The translations under genes were made by a program, and so were the position numbers. Under the pieces are notes generated by a model. That model did no database searches. It was not told where the DNA came from and worked only from the letters and a program-made list of their open reading frames with translations. From Claveliimonas bilis (GTDB taxonomy: Bacteria > Bacillota > Clostridia > Lachnospirales > Lachnospiraceae), in NCBI RefSeq assembly GCF_030296775.1, contig NZ_AP027742.1:1984001-2048000 (forward strand): a DNA stretch of 64,000 nt. The letters run 5' to 3'. The stretch's first letter is position 1, and the number at the start of each line of letters is the position of its first letter. Below are positions 43,618 through 52,422 of the stretch, in pieces.

Positions 43618-44700
43618 CTACAGATTCTCCTTCTCAAATTTCTTCATAAAATCTACCAGTGCCTGAACTCCCTCATATGGCATTGCATTGTAAATGCTGG
43701 CTCTCATACCGCCCACACTCCGGTGTCCTTTTAAATTTTCCAGTCCTGCCTCTTTTGCCTCTTTCACAAATTTGGCATCCAGTTCTTCATTACCTGTCAC
43801 AAACGGTACGTTCATAAGAGAGCGGTCCTTCTTTTCGACTGTCCCCTTAAAAAGACAGCTCTCATCCAGATAATCGTAGAGAAGCTTGGCTTTCTTCTCA
43901 TTTTTCTTCTTTATTTCTTCCAGACCACCCTGCTTTTTCAGCCACTTGAACACCTTGCCGCAGATATAGATCCCGTAAGCCGGCGGAGTATTGTAAAGAG
44001 AACCGGCGTCTGCATGTGTCTTATACTGCATCATGGTCGGCGTACCCGGAAGGACATCTTCTGTGATCAGATCCTCTCTGATAATGACGATCACTACTCC
44101 GGCAGGGCCGATATTTTTCTGTACACCGCCATAAATCAAACCGTACTTTGTTACATCCACCGGTTCAGATAAAAAGCAGGAGGATACATCCGCCACAAGC
44201 GGTTTCCCTTTCGTGTCGGGAAGCTCACGAAATTTTGTCCCGTAAATAGTATTATTTTCACATATGTATACATAATCGGCATCCGGCGACACGGAAAGAT
44301 CGGAACAGTCCGGTATATAGGAAAATGTTTTATCCTCAGATGAGGCAATCTTATTAACCCGGCCGTATTTCTGCGCTTCCTGATAAGCCTTTTTTGCCCA
44401 CTGTCCGGTTACGATATAATCTGCCACTTTGTTTTTCATCAGGTTCATAGGAATCATGGCAAACTGCAAAGATACTCCTCCCTGCAGGAAAAGGACTTTA
44501 TAGTTTTCCGGAATATGCATCAGCTCCCGTATATCTGTTTCCGCTTCATTTAAAATAGAGGCAAAAGCCTGTGAACGATGACTCATTTCCATCACAGACA
44601 TTCCGGTTCCTCTGTAATCTGTCATTTCCTCCGCCGCCTCTTTCAGAACTTCTTCCGGCAGCATGGCCGGTCCTGCTGAAAAATTATAGACTCTGCTCAT
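43618..44700 (-). CDS. serC: Phosphoserine aminotransferase
   Basis: PLP enzyme converting 3-phosphohydroxypyruvate and glutamate to phosphoserine. It begins YNFSAGPAMLPEEVL, has the PLP Lys in IYGGVQKNIGPAG, and ends with GHRSVGGMRASIYNAMP, all diagnostic. Length is 360 residues. It lies 30 bp after ilvB and two bases before serA. The missing step, phosphoserine phosphatase, is not in the window. Confidence 0.96.
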   Translation of the reverse strand: MSRVYNFSAGPAMLPEEVLKEAAEEMTDYRGTGMSVMEMSHRSQAFASILNEAETDIRELMHIPENYKVLFLQGGVSLQFAMIPMNLMKNKVADYIVTGQWAKKAYQEAQKYGRVNKIASSEDKTFSYIPDCSDLSVSPDADYVYICENNTIYGTKFRELPDTKGKPLVADVSSCFLSEPVDVTKYGLIYGGVQKNIGPAGVVIVIIREDLITEDVLPGTPTMMQYKTHADAGSLYNTPPAYGIYICGKVFKWLKKQGGLEEIKKKNEKKAKLLYDYLDESCLFKGTVEKKDRSLMNVPFVTGNEELDAKFVKEAKEAGLENLKGHRSVGGMRASIYNAMPYEGVQALVDFMKKFEKENL

Positions 44701-44730
44701 AAGCTTCTCCCTCCATTTTCTTTTCTATTT

Positions 44731-46398
44731 CTACATATCCGCTTCGTCAAAGGCTTCCCGAATCGGCGCTCCCGGCGCCACCATCGGCCATACTTTCTCG
44801 TCTTTATCAATCTGACAGTCAATGACAATGGGTTTTCCGAGAGTCAGCGCTCTTGCAAAGGCCTCCTGAAATTCTTCCCGTGTAGTTACCCGAACGCCTT
44901 CTGCTCCCATCGCTTCTGCCAGCTTTACAAAATCCACTGCATCATTAAGAACAGTCTGGGAATATCTTTTTCCATAGAACAAATCCTGCCACTGACGTAC
45001 CATTCCCAGCACATGATTGTTGATCACTACTTGAATCACCGGAATATTGCTTCTTACCGCTGTGGCAATTTCATTCATGTTCATACGGAAACATCCATCC
45101 CCGGCAATATTGACTACTGTCTTATCCGGCATTCCGGTCTTTGCCCCAAGCGCGGCGCCAAGCCCGTATCCCATAGTTCCGAGTCCGCCGGAAGTGAGCA
45201 AAGTACGCGGTTTTGTGTACTTATAATACTGTGCCGCCCACATCTGATGCTGACCAACCTCTGTTACAATGATCGCTTCTCCTTTTGTCTGACGGTAGAT
45301 TTCTTCCACTACAAAAGGACCAGTCAACCCTTCACTTGGATAAACGAGAGGATATTTTTCCTTGTAAGCCATAATCTTTTCTTTCCACTCGCTGTGATCC
45401 TGCTGTTCCAAAAGCTCATTAATCCTTTTAAGAGTCACCTTCAGATCACCGATCACTCCTTCTGTGATAAGCACATTTTTGTTCATCTCAGCTGCATCTA
45501 CATCAAACTGAAGGATTTTGGCATGTTTTGCAAACTCCTTCACATTTCCGGTAACACGATCGCTGAAGCGAGCGCCGGCTACGATCAGAAGGTCACATTC
45601 ATCCACACCGTAATCTGCTGTTTTTGTTCCATGCATTCCTATCATCCCGGTATAAAGTTCATCTGTTCCGGGAAATGCTCCTTTTCCCATAAGAGAGTCT
45701 GTCACAGGAGCATCTACTTTCTTTATAAACTCATACAATTCCTTATGAGCACCAGACAAAATCGCACCGCCGCCCACAAAGACGTAGGGTTTTTTGGACT
45801 GACGGATCATTTCCAAAGCTGTTTGGATATCTTCCTCGCACACTTCTTCAGAGGGCATTACCGGCTCGATCACTGCCGGCTCATATTCTGTCACTGTGCT
45901 GGTAATATCTTTCGGAATATCGATAAGAACCGGCCCCGGACGCCCCTTTTTTGCGATTACGAAGGCTTTGCGGATGGTATCTGCCAGTTTTGTTACATCC
46001 TTCACAATATAGTTATGCTTTGTAATAGGCATAGTAATACCTGCAATATCAATTTCCTGGAAACTGTCTTTTCCAAGTAAGGATACTCCTACATTACAGG
46101 TAATTGCAACGATTGGAATAGAGTCCATATATGCTGTCGCAATTCCTGTCACAAGATTCGTTGCGCCCGGCCCGCTGGTGGCAAAGCATACCCCTACTCG
46201 CCCTGTTGCTCTGGCATAGCCGTCCGCCGCATGGGCTGCTCCCTGTTCGTGGGATGTAAGAATGTGTCTGATTTCATTACTATGCTTATACAGCTCATCA
46301 TATACATTCAGGATTGCTCCCCCCGGATAGCCGAATACTGTATCAACACCCTGTTCTTTTAAACATTCAATAACAATTTCTGCACCTGTCAACTGCAT
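44731..46398 (-). CDS. ilvB: Acetolactate synthase, large subunit
   Basis: ThDP enzyme making acetolactate or acetohydroxybutyrate for branched-chain amino acids. The catalytic Glu is in HEQGAAHAADGYARATG near residue 50, and the ThDP/Mg motif GDGCFRMNMNEIATA...VINN near residue 440. Length is 555 residues. It is 25 bp after ilvD and 30 bp before serC. No small regulatory subunit (ilvN) lies next to it, so feedback control would need a subunit encoded elsewhere. Confidence 0.94.
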   Translation of the reverse strand: MQLTGAEIVIECLKEQGVDTVFGYPGGAILNVYDELYKHSNEIRHILTSHEQGAAHAADGYARATGRVGVCFATSGPGATNLVTGIATAYMDSIPIVAITCNVGVSLLGKDSFQEIDIAGITMPITKHNYIVKDVTKLADTIRKAFVIAKKGRPGPVLIDIPKDITSTVTEYEPAVIEPVMPSEEVCEEDIQTALEMIRQSKKPYVFVGGGAILSGAHKELYEFIKKVDAPVTDSLMGKGAFPGTDELYTGMIGMHGTKTADYGVDECDLLIVAGARFSDRVTGNVKEFAKHAKILQFDVDAAEMNKNVLITEGVIGDLKVTLKRINELLEQQDHSEWKEKIMAYKEKYPLVYPSEGLTGPFVVEEIYRQTKGEAIIVTEVGQHQMWAAQYYKYTKPRTLLTSGGLGTMGYGLGAALGAKTGMPDKTVVNIAGDGCFRMNMNEIATAVRSNIPVIQVVINNHVLGMVRQWQDLFYGKRYSQTVLNDAVDFVKLAEAMGAEGVRVTTREEFQEAFARALTLGKPIVIDCQIDKDEKVWPMVAPGAPIREAFDEADM

Positions 46399-46423
46399 TT
46401 CATCACTCTTTTCCTACTTTTAT

Positions 46424-48094
46424 TTATTTTTTTGGAATTTCCAATACAGCGCCGCGATTTCCCGAAGTAACCATGGAAGCATATCTTGCCAGATATCCTG
46501 TTGTAATCTTAGGTTCACGAGGCTGCCAGTTTTTCTTCCTTTCTTCCAATACTTCATCCGGAACATCCAGTTCGATTTTCAGTCCGGGAATATCGATCTT
46601 GATTATATCTCCTTCTTCTACAAAAGCAATGGGGCCGCCCACTGCGGCTTCCGGTGAAACATGTCCGATAGACGCTCCTCTGGATGCACCGCTGAAACGT
46701 CCGTCTGTGATCAGAGCTACACTGGATCCAAGTCCCATTCCGGCAATAGCAGAGGTTGGATTGAGCATTTCCGGCATTCCGGGACCTCCCTTGGGCCCTA
46801 CATAGCGGATCACAACCACATCACCTTCTACAATTTTTCCTCCTTTGATCGCTGCGATCGCATCTTCCTCACAGTCAAAGACTCTTGCAGGCCCTTCGTG
46901 AACCAGCATTTCATCTACAACTGCAGACCGTTTTACCACGGTTCCGTCAGGAGCCAGGTTGCCTTTCAAAACTGCAAGGCCGCCCGTTTCGCTGTATGGA
47001 TTGTCGATTGGCCGGATGACGTTATGATTTTTGTTCACCGCTCCTTTGATGTTTTCGCCAACTGTCTTTCCGGTTACAGTCATACACTCCGTATGGAGAA
47101 GTCCTTTTTTATTCAGCTCAGACATGACAGCGTAAACGCCGCCCGCCTCATTGAGATCTTCAATATAAGTATGGCCTGCTGGTGCAAGGTGGCAGAGATT
47201 CGGAGTCTTCTCACTGATTCCGTTTGCGAAATCGATCTCGAAATCCATACCGATCTCATGAGCGATCGCCGGCAGATGCAGCATACTGTTGGTGGAGCAT
47301 CCAAGTGCCATATCTACAGTCAGGGCATTGAGGATTGCCTCCTTCGTCATAATATCTCTTGGACAGATATTTTTTCTTACCAATTCCATGATCTGCATTC
47401 CGGCATGTTTTGCAAGACGGATACGCTCGGAATAAACTGCCGGAATCGTTCCGTTTCCTGCAAGTCCCATTCCGAGAACCTCTGTCAGACAGTTCATGCT
47501 GTTTGCTGTATACATCCCGGAACAGGATCCGCATGTGGGACATGCCTTGTTTTCCATCTCCAGAAGTCCTTCATCGTCCATCTTTCCTGCCGCATGAGCG
47601 CCAACTGCTTCAAACATACTGGAAAGACTTGTTTTTTCGCCATGTACGTGTCCGGCCATCATTGGACCGCCGCTGACAAAAATTGTCGGCACATTGATCC
47701 GGGCTGCCGCCATCAGAAGCCCAGGCACATTCTTATCACAATTCGGAACCATAACAAGTCCGTCGAACTGATGGGCCATTGCCATCGCTTCCGTAGAATC
47801 TGCAATAAGATCACGGGTCACAAGAGAATATTTCATACCAATGTGTCCCATGGCGATTCCGTCACACACTGCAATGGCCGGAAATACAATAGGGGTTCCC
47901 CCTGCCATTGCCACACCCATCTTCACTGCATTCACGATCTTATCCAGATTCATGTGTCCTGGAACAATCTCATTGTAGGAGCTGACAATACCGATCAGTG
48001 GACGGTCAAGCTCTTCTTTCGTGTATCCTAACGCATTAAATAACGAACGGTGGGGTGCCTGCTGCACGCCCTTTTTTACATTATCACTTCTCAT
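46424..48094 (-). CDS. ilvD: Dihydroxy-acid dehydratase
   Basis: Fe-S enzyme for the third step of valine/isoleucine synthesis. Cluster cysteines appear in NCDKNVPG and [19 protein letters not shown], with [17 protein letters not shown] near the C-terminus. The start is ATG 48094 (MRSDNVKKG) with GGAGG seven bases upstream; the in-frame TTG at 48100 is less likely. Product is 556 residues. It lies between leuB and ilvB. Confidence 0.96.
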   Translation of the reverse strand: MRSDNVKKGVQQAPHRSLFNALGYTKEELDRPLIGIVSSYNEIVPGHMNLDKIVNAVKMGVAMAGGTPIVFPAIAVCDGIAMGHIGMKYSLVTRDLIADSTEAMAMAHQFDGLVMVPNCDKNVPGLLMAAARINVPTIFVSGGPMMAGHVHGEKTSLSSMFEAVGAHAAGKMDDEGLLEMENKACPTCGSCSGMYTANSMNCLTEVLGMGLAGNGTIPAVYSERIRLAKHAGMQIMELVRKNICPRDIMTKEAILNALTVDMALGCSTNSMLHLPAIAHEIGMDFEIDFANGISEKTPNLCHLAPAGHTYIEDLNEAGGVYAVMSELNKKGLLHTECMTVTGKTVGENIKGAVNKNHNVIRPIDNPYSETGGLAVLKGNLAPDGTVVKRSAVVDEMLVHEGPARVFDCEEDAIAAIKGGKIVEGDVVVIRYVGPKGGPGMPEMLNPTSAIAGMGLGSSVALITDGRFSGASRGASIGHVSPEAAVGGPIAFVEEGDIIKIDIPGLKIELDVPDEVLEERKKNWQPREPKITTGYLARYASMVTSGNRGAVLEIPKK

Positions 48095-48110
48095 ATTCAA
48101 TCCTCCGTTG

Positions 48111-48155
48111 CAATTTGGGACGTAACACTTTTAAACTTTACTACGTCCCAAATTG
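48111..48155. repeat. REP-like palindrome, family B copy 2
   Basis: CAATTTGGGACGTA (48111-48124) and its exact complement (48142-48155) form a 14-bp stem with a 17-base loop containing TTTTAAACTTTA. Read on the minus strand it matches the element at 34632-34670. It lies just upstream of the ilvD ribosome site. Confidence 0.75.
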
Positions 48156-48159
48156 AAAA

Positions 48160-48199
48160 ATACCCTGTGTAAAACTGCAATATACCCTGTGTAAAACTG
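48160..48199. repeat. Two direct 18-bp repeats after leuB
   Basis: ATACCCTGTGTAAAACTG occurs at 48160-48177 and again at 48182-48199, with a 22-bp period. It fills the space between the leuB stop and the REP-like palindrome. Confidence 0.8.
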
Positions 48200-48202
48200 T
48201 AT

Positions 48203-49285
48203 CTAAATATATGCTGCGATCCGATCTCCCATCTCTTTTGTGCCGATCTGCTTCTTGCCCTCCGACATAATATCTATCGTACGATACCCGTCTTTCAGGA
48301 CTTTCTCTACTGCCGCTTCAATGGCGTCTGCCTCCTGATCCAGGTCAAAACTGAATCTTAGCATCATAGCAGCGGATAAAATGGTTGCGATCGGATTTGC
48401 TATTCCTTTTCCGGCAATATCCGGGGCGGAACCTCCGCTTGGCTCATACAGGCCGAATTTTGTTTCATTCAGACTGGCACTTGCCAGCATTCCAATAGAT
48501 CCGGTCACCATACTGGCTTCGTCAGAGAGAATATCGCCAAACATATTCTCTGTCAAAATCACATCAAACTGACGCGGATCTTTTACCAGCTGCATCGCAC
48601 AATTGTCTACCAGCATATGTTCCAACTCAACGTTCGGATACTCTTTTGCCACGTCTTCTACAACTTTTCTCCAAAGTCTGGAAGAATCCAGTACATTCGC
48701 CTTATCCACACTTGTTACTTTGCATCGTCTCTTTTCCGCAACGTCAAAAGCACGCTTTGCAATCCTTCTGATCTCATTTTCATTATAGGTGAGAGAATCA
48801 TAGGCTGTCATAACGCCATCTTCCTCTACGGTTTTCCTTTCTCCAAAATACAGACCTCCGGTCAGCTCACGCATGATCATCATATCAAAACCGCCCTCCG
48901 TAATGTCTTCTTTCAAAGGACAGGCTCCTTTCAATTCATCATACAAAACTGCAGGCCGCAGATTGGCAAAAAGATTCAGTGCCTTTCTTATTTTCAAAAG
49001 TCCGGCCTCCGGTCTTTTATCCGGCTCAAGCTGATACCAGGGTGAAGTTTTTGCATCTCCCCCTATGGATCCCATTAATACTGCATCGCAGGCTTTTGCT
49101 TTTTCTATTGTCTCATCGGTCAGAGGGATTCCGTGCACATCAATAGAGGCGCCTCCCAAAAGAAGCTGTTCATAATGGCAGGTATGTCCATATACATTTC
49201 CAACTTTATCTAAAACCTTCATGGCCTCTGTGACAATCTCCGGCCCGATACCATCGCCTTTGATCACTCCAATCTTCAGATCCAT
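48203..49285 (-). CDS. leuB: 3-isopropylmalate dehydrogenase
   Basis: NAD-dependent oxidative decarboxylase of leucine synthesis. It begins KIGVIKGDGIGPEIV, has the Arg/Lys/Asp catalytic set around ELTGGLYFGERK and VDKANVL, and the NAD motif EPSGGSAPDIAGKGIANP. It is 360 residues long. It has its own promoter 39 bp upstream and probably starts the leuB-ilvD-ilvB-serC-serA transcript. leuA and leuCD are not present here. Confidence 0.96.
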   Translation of the reverse strand: MDLKIGVIKGDGIGPEIVTEAMKVLDKVGNVYGHTCHYEQLLLGGASIDVHGIPLTDETIEKAKACDAVLMGSIGGDAKTSPWYQLEPDKRPEAGLLKIRKALNLFANLRPAVLYDELKGACPLKEDITEGGFDMMIMRELTGGLYFGERKTVEEDGVMTAYDSLTYNENEIRRIAKRAFDVAEKRRCKVTSVDKANVLDSSRLWRKVVEDVAKEYPNVELEHMLVDNCAMQLVKDPRQFDVILTENMFGDILSDEASMVTGSIGMLASASLNETKFGLYEPSGGSAPDIAGKGIANPIATILSAAMMLRFSFDLDQEADAIEAAVEKVLKDGYRTIDIMSEGKKQIGTKEMGDRIAAYI

Positions 49286-49323
49286 ACACCTCTTCCTTTC
49301 TATACAAATTTCATTATTTTTTA

Positions 49324-49352
49324 ATAATATCTCATTTTATGACTTGTTTCAA
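49324..49352 (-). promoter_or_regulatory. Sigma-A promoter of leuB
   Basis: TTGAAA (49347-49352) and TATTAT (49324-49329) with a 17-bp spacer on the minus strand. The leader to the ATG at 49285 is only about 30 bases, so there is no room for a T-box or other attenuator. Confidence 0.65.
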
Positions 49353-49413
49353 CCCTTTCACAGTGAATTAACACAAAAAATAGAGTGTCCTCGGTTTTTA
49401 ATTATTTTATAAA

Positions 49414-49460
49414 ATAGAACTGCCGTTGTAGGAATAGGTGTTCCTTCAACGGCAGTTTTC
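49414..49460 (-). terminator. Terminator after the glucosaminidase gene
   Basis: AACTGCCGTTG and CAACGGCAGTT form an 11-bp stem extended by an inner GGAA/TTCC pair, followed by CTATTTTA on the minus strand. It is about 85 bp past the stop of the 49547-51718 gene. Confidence 0.8.
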
Positions 49461-49546
49461 GATTTTCTTATTCAGTTTTTTCCCTTTCTTTTCTTGATTG
49501 CATCCACTTATTCATAAGCTACTTGCTCTATCGGCATGGGTTTTAT

Positions 49547-51718
49547 TTATTTCTTTCGCTTTTTAATAACAACTGTGGCTATGATGATGATCACTGCTGC
49601 CGCTGCCAACGCTATCCAAATTCCAACAGAAGAAGTATCTCCTGTTCTTGGTGCTGCCTGACGGACGTTTGAATTCTGCCCTTCCTGACTGGCAGTTTCT
49701 GCTTTTTTCGTATCTGTTCCATCATTTGCCTCTGATGGAGCCTCTGTCACACTGCCACTGTTGACATCCGCTGAATCATTTGTCCCAGTTCCATTGCTGG
49801 TATCCACTGAATCATTTGTTTCGCTTCCGTCACTGGTATCCGACGAATCATTTGTTCCGCTTCCGTCACTGGTATCCGCTGAATCATTTGTTCCGCTTCC
49901 ATCGCTGGTATCTGCCGAATCATCTGTTCCGTTACCATCGCTGGTATCTGCCGAATCATCTGTTCCGCTTCCATCGTCGGCAGCAGCCTTAACGGTAATG
50001 CTTTGCACCGCTGATACAGTCACTTCTCCGGAAGTATACTGAAGCTGTACTTCTGTATCTGCTGTTGTCAACGCTTCCTGACTGTAGGTAATCTCTCCCG
50101 ATACATCTGTCTCGGTTCCATCACTCCACACTGCCCTTACACTGATTCCGGAAGGATCAAAAGTTTCCCCTTCCGAGTATTCTGTCTTGGATGGCGCTGC
50201 TGCAATATAAATAGACTGGAGAGTCTTTGTCACAGGATCTTCTGCAGATACCGTTCCTGTATTCACAACAGTTACATAGTCTGCGGAAATATAAGCATAC
50301 ATGGAATCAAAACTATATTCTCCTGCTGATGCAACAGATGTTCTGTCCGCATTTAGCACGGCGTCACTCTGAATGCGATAAAATCCATTTGTGCTGTTGC
50401 TGTCCAAAATCAAAACAGCATAATTTGCGCTGGTTCCAGTCTGATAAAGGACTGTTGAACTTGTATTGCTCTCCTGTCTTACATTTACTGTATTATGGCT
50501 GGATGCAAGCGTATCTTTAATACCGATGGTATAGCTTCCGCAATCCTGACTTCCTGCCGCCTGATCCAAATTGTAGGCAATGTTGGCAGCCTTTTCACCC
50601 CAGTACGGATCCGACGCATATTTTACATTAAGCCCGCTTCCTTTATTACCAAGGAATCCTCCTGAATATGTAGAGCTGGACGGATCAAGATAACTCTGCG
50701 ACATCCATCCGCACGCAAAATCTTCAATACATGCCTGAACACTTGAGAATGTATCTGCGCTCTCACCCGGCGAAGCATCAACGGCATTCAGCCCGAATAG
50801 ATTGTTTTTTCCGGATGCGATCGAACTGGTTCCCCAGGCGCTTTCATTTCCTGCTATACTCACCATCAGAAGCGCATTTACTCCGTAAGCTTCCTGTGCA
50901 TTAACAAAATCGCTTCCCGTACCGCTCATTTTGGAACTGCCTGACACTTTTGCGGCGATCATGGTGTTTAAACTGTCTCCGCTGTATAATGTCTGGCTTC
51001 GCAGCGGAAGATATTGATAATAATTATAATACGGCTGATCCGGATTCACAGAATGGGAGCGTGTATTATTCTGATAATCTGAGATCATAGTTTCGTAATC
51101 GGTATAAAAATAATGACCGTCATAACTGTAATATTTTTGTCCGGAAGTCAAGTAAGAAGGAGCCTCTCCATTATCCAGACGGCTTCTGTACCCAGGTGTA
51201 GTCATATCATACACAATACAGTGAAGCAGCCTTCCGTCTTCCACTTCATATCCGCTGACTACTTCAACCGCATCCAGGCTTATAACCTGTACTTCCGATT
51301 CATCCACCCAGCCAATAACGCCCGACATCATAAATTTGACTTTGCCATTGCTTGTCCCAAGATAAGCCGCATCTGCGCCATAATCTCCGTTAACATAGCC
51401 GGCTTTCCCTGTTCCGTCTTCCGTATAACTGGTTGTCTCATTGCTTTTCGTATTAAAATTGACGATCATCGGCGAACTGCTTCTTGCCCGGGCATTGCTT
51501 CCTTCGTCTTCAACCACTCCATCTGAATCGCCGACTTCTGTAATATTTCCGTTTTCATCCATAGCAGTAACGGATTCCTGACTCTGTGAATTTTCATCCT
51601 GAAGCTCTGAAGATGTCTGCTCCCCCTCGGCATCTTCCGCATTGCTTTTCATAGCAGGGACTGCGGTCAAAACCATGCACATGAAAAGCATTGGTATCAG
51701 CAATTTTCCTTTTTTCAT
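49547..51718 (-). CDS. Surface glucosaminidase-like protein with SH3b, Ig-like and tandem-repeat regions
   Basis: A 723-residue exported protein. Residues 1-27 are a signal peptide. A GH73-type glucosaminidase domain lies around 235-390 (NALLMVSIAGNESAWGTSSI, with the catalytic Glu, then GKNNLFGLNA). An SH3b-like region follows near 400-470 (TVNVRQESNTSSTVLYQTG), then a Big_3-like Ig domain near 500-575. Six 12-residue repeats of the DGSGTNDSADTS type fill 582-653. The end has AAPRTGD (688-694), a hydrophobic helix and KKRKK, a sortase-type anchor with a non-canonical Leu-less motif. It probably hydrolyses peptidoglycan during growth or separation. Confidence 0.88.
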   Translation of the reverse strand: MKKGKLLIPMLFMCMVLTAVPAMKSNAEDAEGEQTSSELQDENSQSQESVTAMDENGNITEVGDSDGVVEDEGSNARARSSSPMIVNFNTKSNETTSYTEDGTGKAGYVNGDYGADAAYLGTSNGKVKFMMSGVIGWVDESEVQVISLDAVEVVSGYEVEDGRLLHCIVYDMTTPGYRSRLDNGEAPSYLTSGQKYYSYDGHYFYTDYETMISDYQNNTRSHSVNPDQPYYNYYQYLPLRSQTLYSGDSLNTMIAAKVSGSSKMSGTGSDFVNAQEAYGVNALLMVSIAGNESAWGTSSIASGKNNLFGLNAVDASPGESADTFSSVQACIEDFACGWMSQSYLDPSSSTYSGGFLGNKGSGLNVKYASDPYWGEKAANIAYNLDQAAGSQDCGSYTIGIKDTLASSHNTVNVRQESNTSSTVLYQTGTSANYAVLILDSNSTNGFYRIQSDAVLNADRTSVASAGEYSFDSMYAYISADYVTVVNTGTVSAEDPVTKTLQSIYIAAAPSKTEYSEGETFDPSGISVRAVWSDGTETDVSGEITYSQEALTTADTEVQLQYTSGEVTVSAVQSITVKAAADDGSGTDDSADTSDGNGTDDSADTSDGSGTNDSADTSDGSGTNDSSDTSDGSETNDSVDTSNGTGTNDSADVNSGSVTEAPSEANDGTDTKKAETASQEGQNSNVRQAAPRTGDTSSVGIWIALAAAAVIIIIATVVIKKRKK
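49760..49975. repeat. Tandem 36-bp repeat inside the glucosaminidase gene
   Basis: Six in-frame 36-bp units encode 12-residue repeats (DGSGTDDSADTS and variants) forming a flexible acidic wall-spanning linker. Units differ by one to four residues; the third and fourth are the closest. Copy number is likely to vary between strains. Confidence 0.9.
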
Positions 51719-51831
51719 TTACCTTTTACCTCCTTACCCTTTATTAATTATTCATATAAAGCCATTTCTAAAGAATCTTGTGTTTCAGACCACATTTTCT
51801 TTGCACAATGGCATCACACTGATACAAAAAA

Positions 51832-51861
51832 ATCATAACATAATTCCGATAATTTTTTCAA
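51832..51861 (-). promoter_or_regulatory. Probable promoter of the glucosaminidase gene
   Basis: TTGAAA (51856-51861) and TATGAT (51832-51837) on the minus strand, with an 18-bp spacer, leave a leader of about 110 bases. The rest of the 304-bp gap 51719-52022 holds only the yajC terminator and AT-rich DNA. Confidence 0.5.
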
Positions 51862-51959
51862 CTTTTTCACATTTTCTCCATAAAATTTACACATTTTCCT
51901 TTTTTATATGTAAAAATGATATTCTTCTTTTCCAAGAAAGAACAAAACGTCCCGTAAAC

Positions 51960-51987
51960 AGAAAAGAACCGGAAATACCGGTTCTTT
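51960..51987 (-). terminator. Terminator after yajC
   Basis: AAAGAACCGG and CCGGTTCTTT form a 10-bp perfect stem with a 5-base loop, followed by TCTGTTT on the minus strand. Confidence 0.8.
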
Positions 51988-52022
51988 CATCTCTTAAACA
52001 ATTTTAATTCTAAACAAATGGA

Positions 52023-52331
52023 TTAATCCTGATTTGCCTTTTCCACCTGTGCAATTGCTGCTTTTTGCATTGGAATACGGCAATTTTTGTTGCTTCCAAA
52101 CTCAACAATTACGTCATCGTCAGTCAGGTCGATCACTACGCCATAAAATCCGCTGGTAGTCAATACTGTATCTCCTACCTCCATGTCAGCGATCATAGCT
52201 GCGAGCCTTTTCTGTTCCTTTTTCTGCGGTCTCATAAGAATAAACCAGAAACCACCGATAATGACAACATATATAAGGATAATCCCGATGGGACTATTCA
52301 GGAAGCTTCCGGCTGCTAAAGCATAATTCAT
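52023..52331 (-). CDS. yajC: Preprotein translocase subunit YajC
   Basis: Small single-span membrane protein associated with SecDF. Residues 12-33 are one transmembrane helix, followed by RPQKKEQKRLAAMIADMEVGD and LTTSGFYGVV, characteristic of the family. Length is 102 residues. It is last in the L,D-transpeptidase-tgt-yajC run, the common tgt-yajC pairing. Confidence 0.93.
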   Translation of the reverse strand: MNYALAAGSFLNSPIGIILIYVVIIGGFWFILMRPQKKEQKRLAAMIADMEVGDTVLTTSGFYGVVIDLTDDDVIVEFGSNKNCRIPMQKAAIAQVEKANQD

Positions 52332-52422
52332 AAATAAATTCCTCCTACCATTTCTATCTTATGCACTGTTATTATCATACACAATAATACTGTTTTCATC
52401 AAGTACTTTTTGTGTCATCTTT

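Noticed and set aside
45013-46080. A long plus-strand open frame opposite ilvB
   Set aside because: No recognisable domain or ribosome site, and it lies entirely within a well-supported gene.
46661-48031. A 456-codon plus-strand open frame opposite ilvD
   Set aside because: The ilvD frame carries all Fe-S and family motifs; this is a codon-bias shadow.
49286-49420. T-box or leader riboswitch ahead of the leuB operon
   Set aside because: The mapped promoter leaves about 30 bases of leader and no T-box or specifier sequence is visible.
49747-50042. Open frames in several registers across the 36-bp repeat array
   Set aside because: A period divisible by three leaves all frames open once any unit is stop-free; only the minus-strand frame joins signal peptide and anchor.
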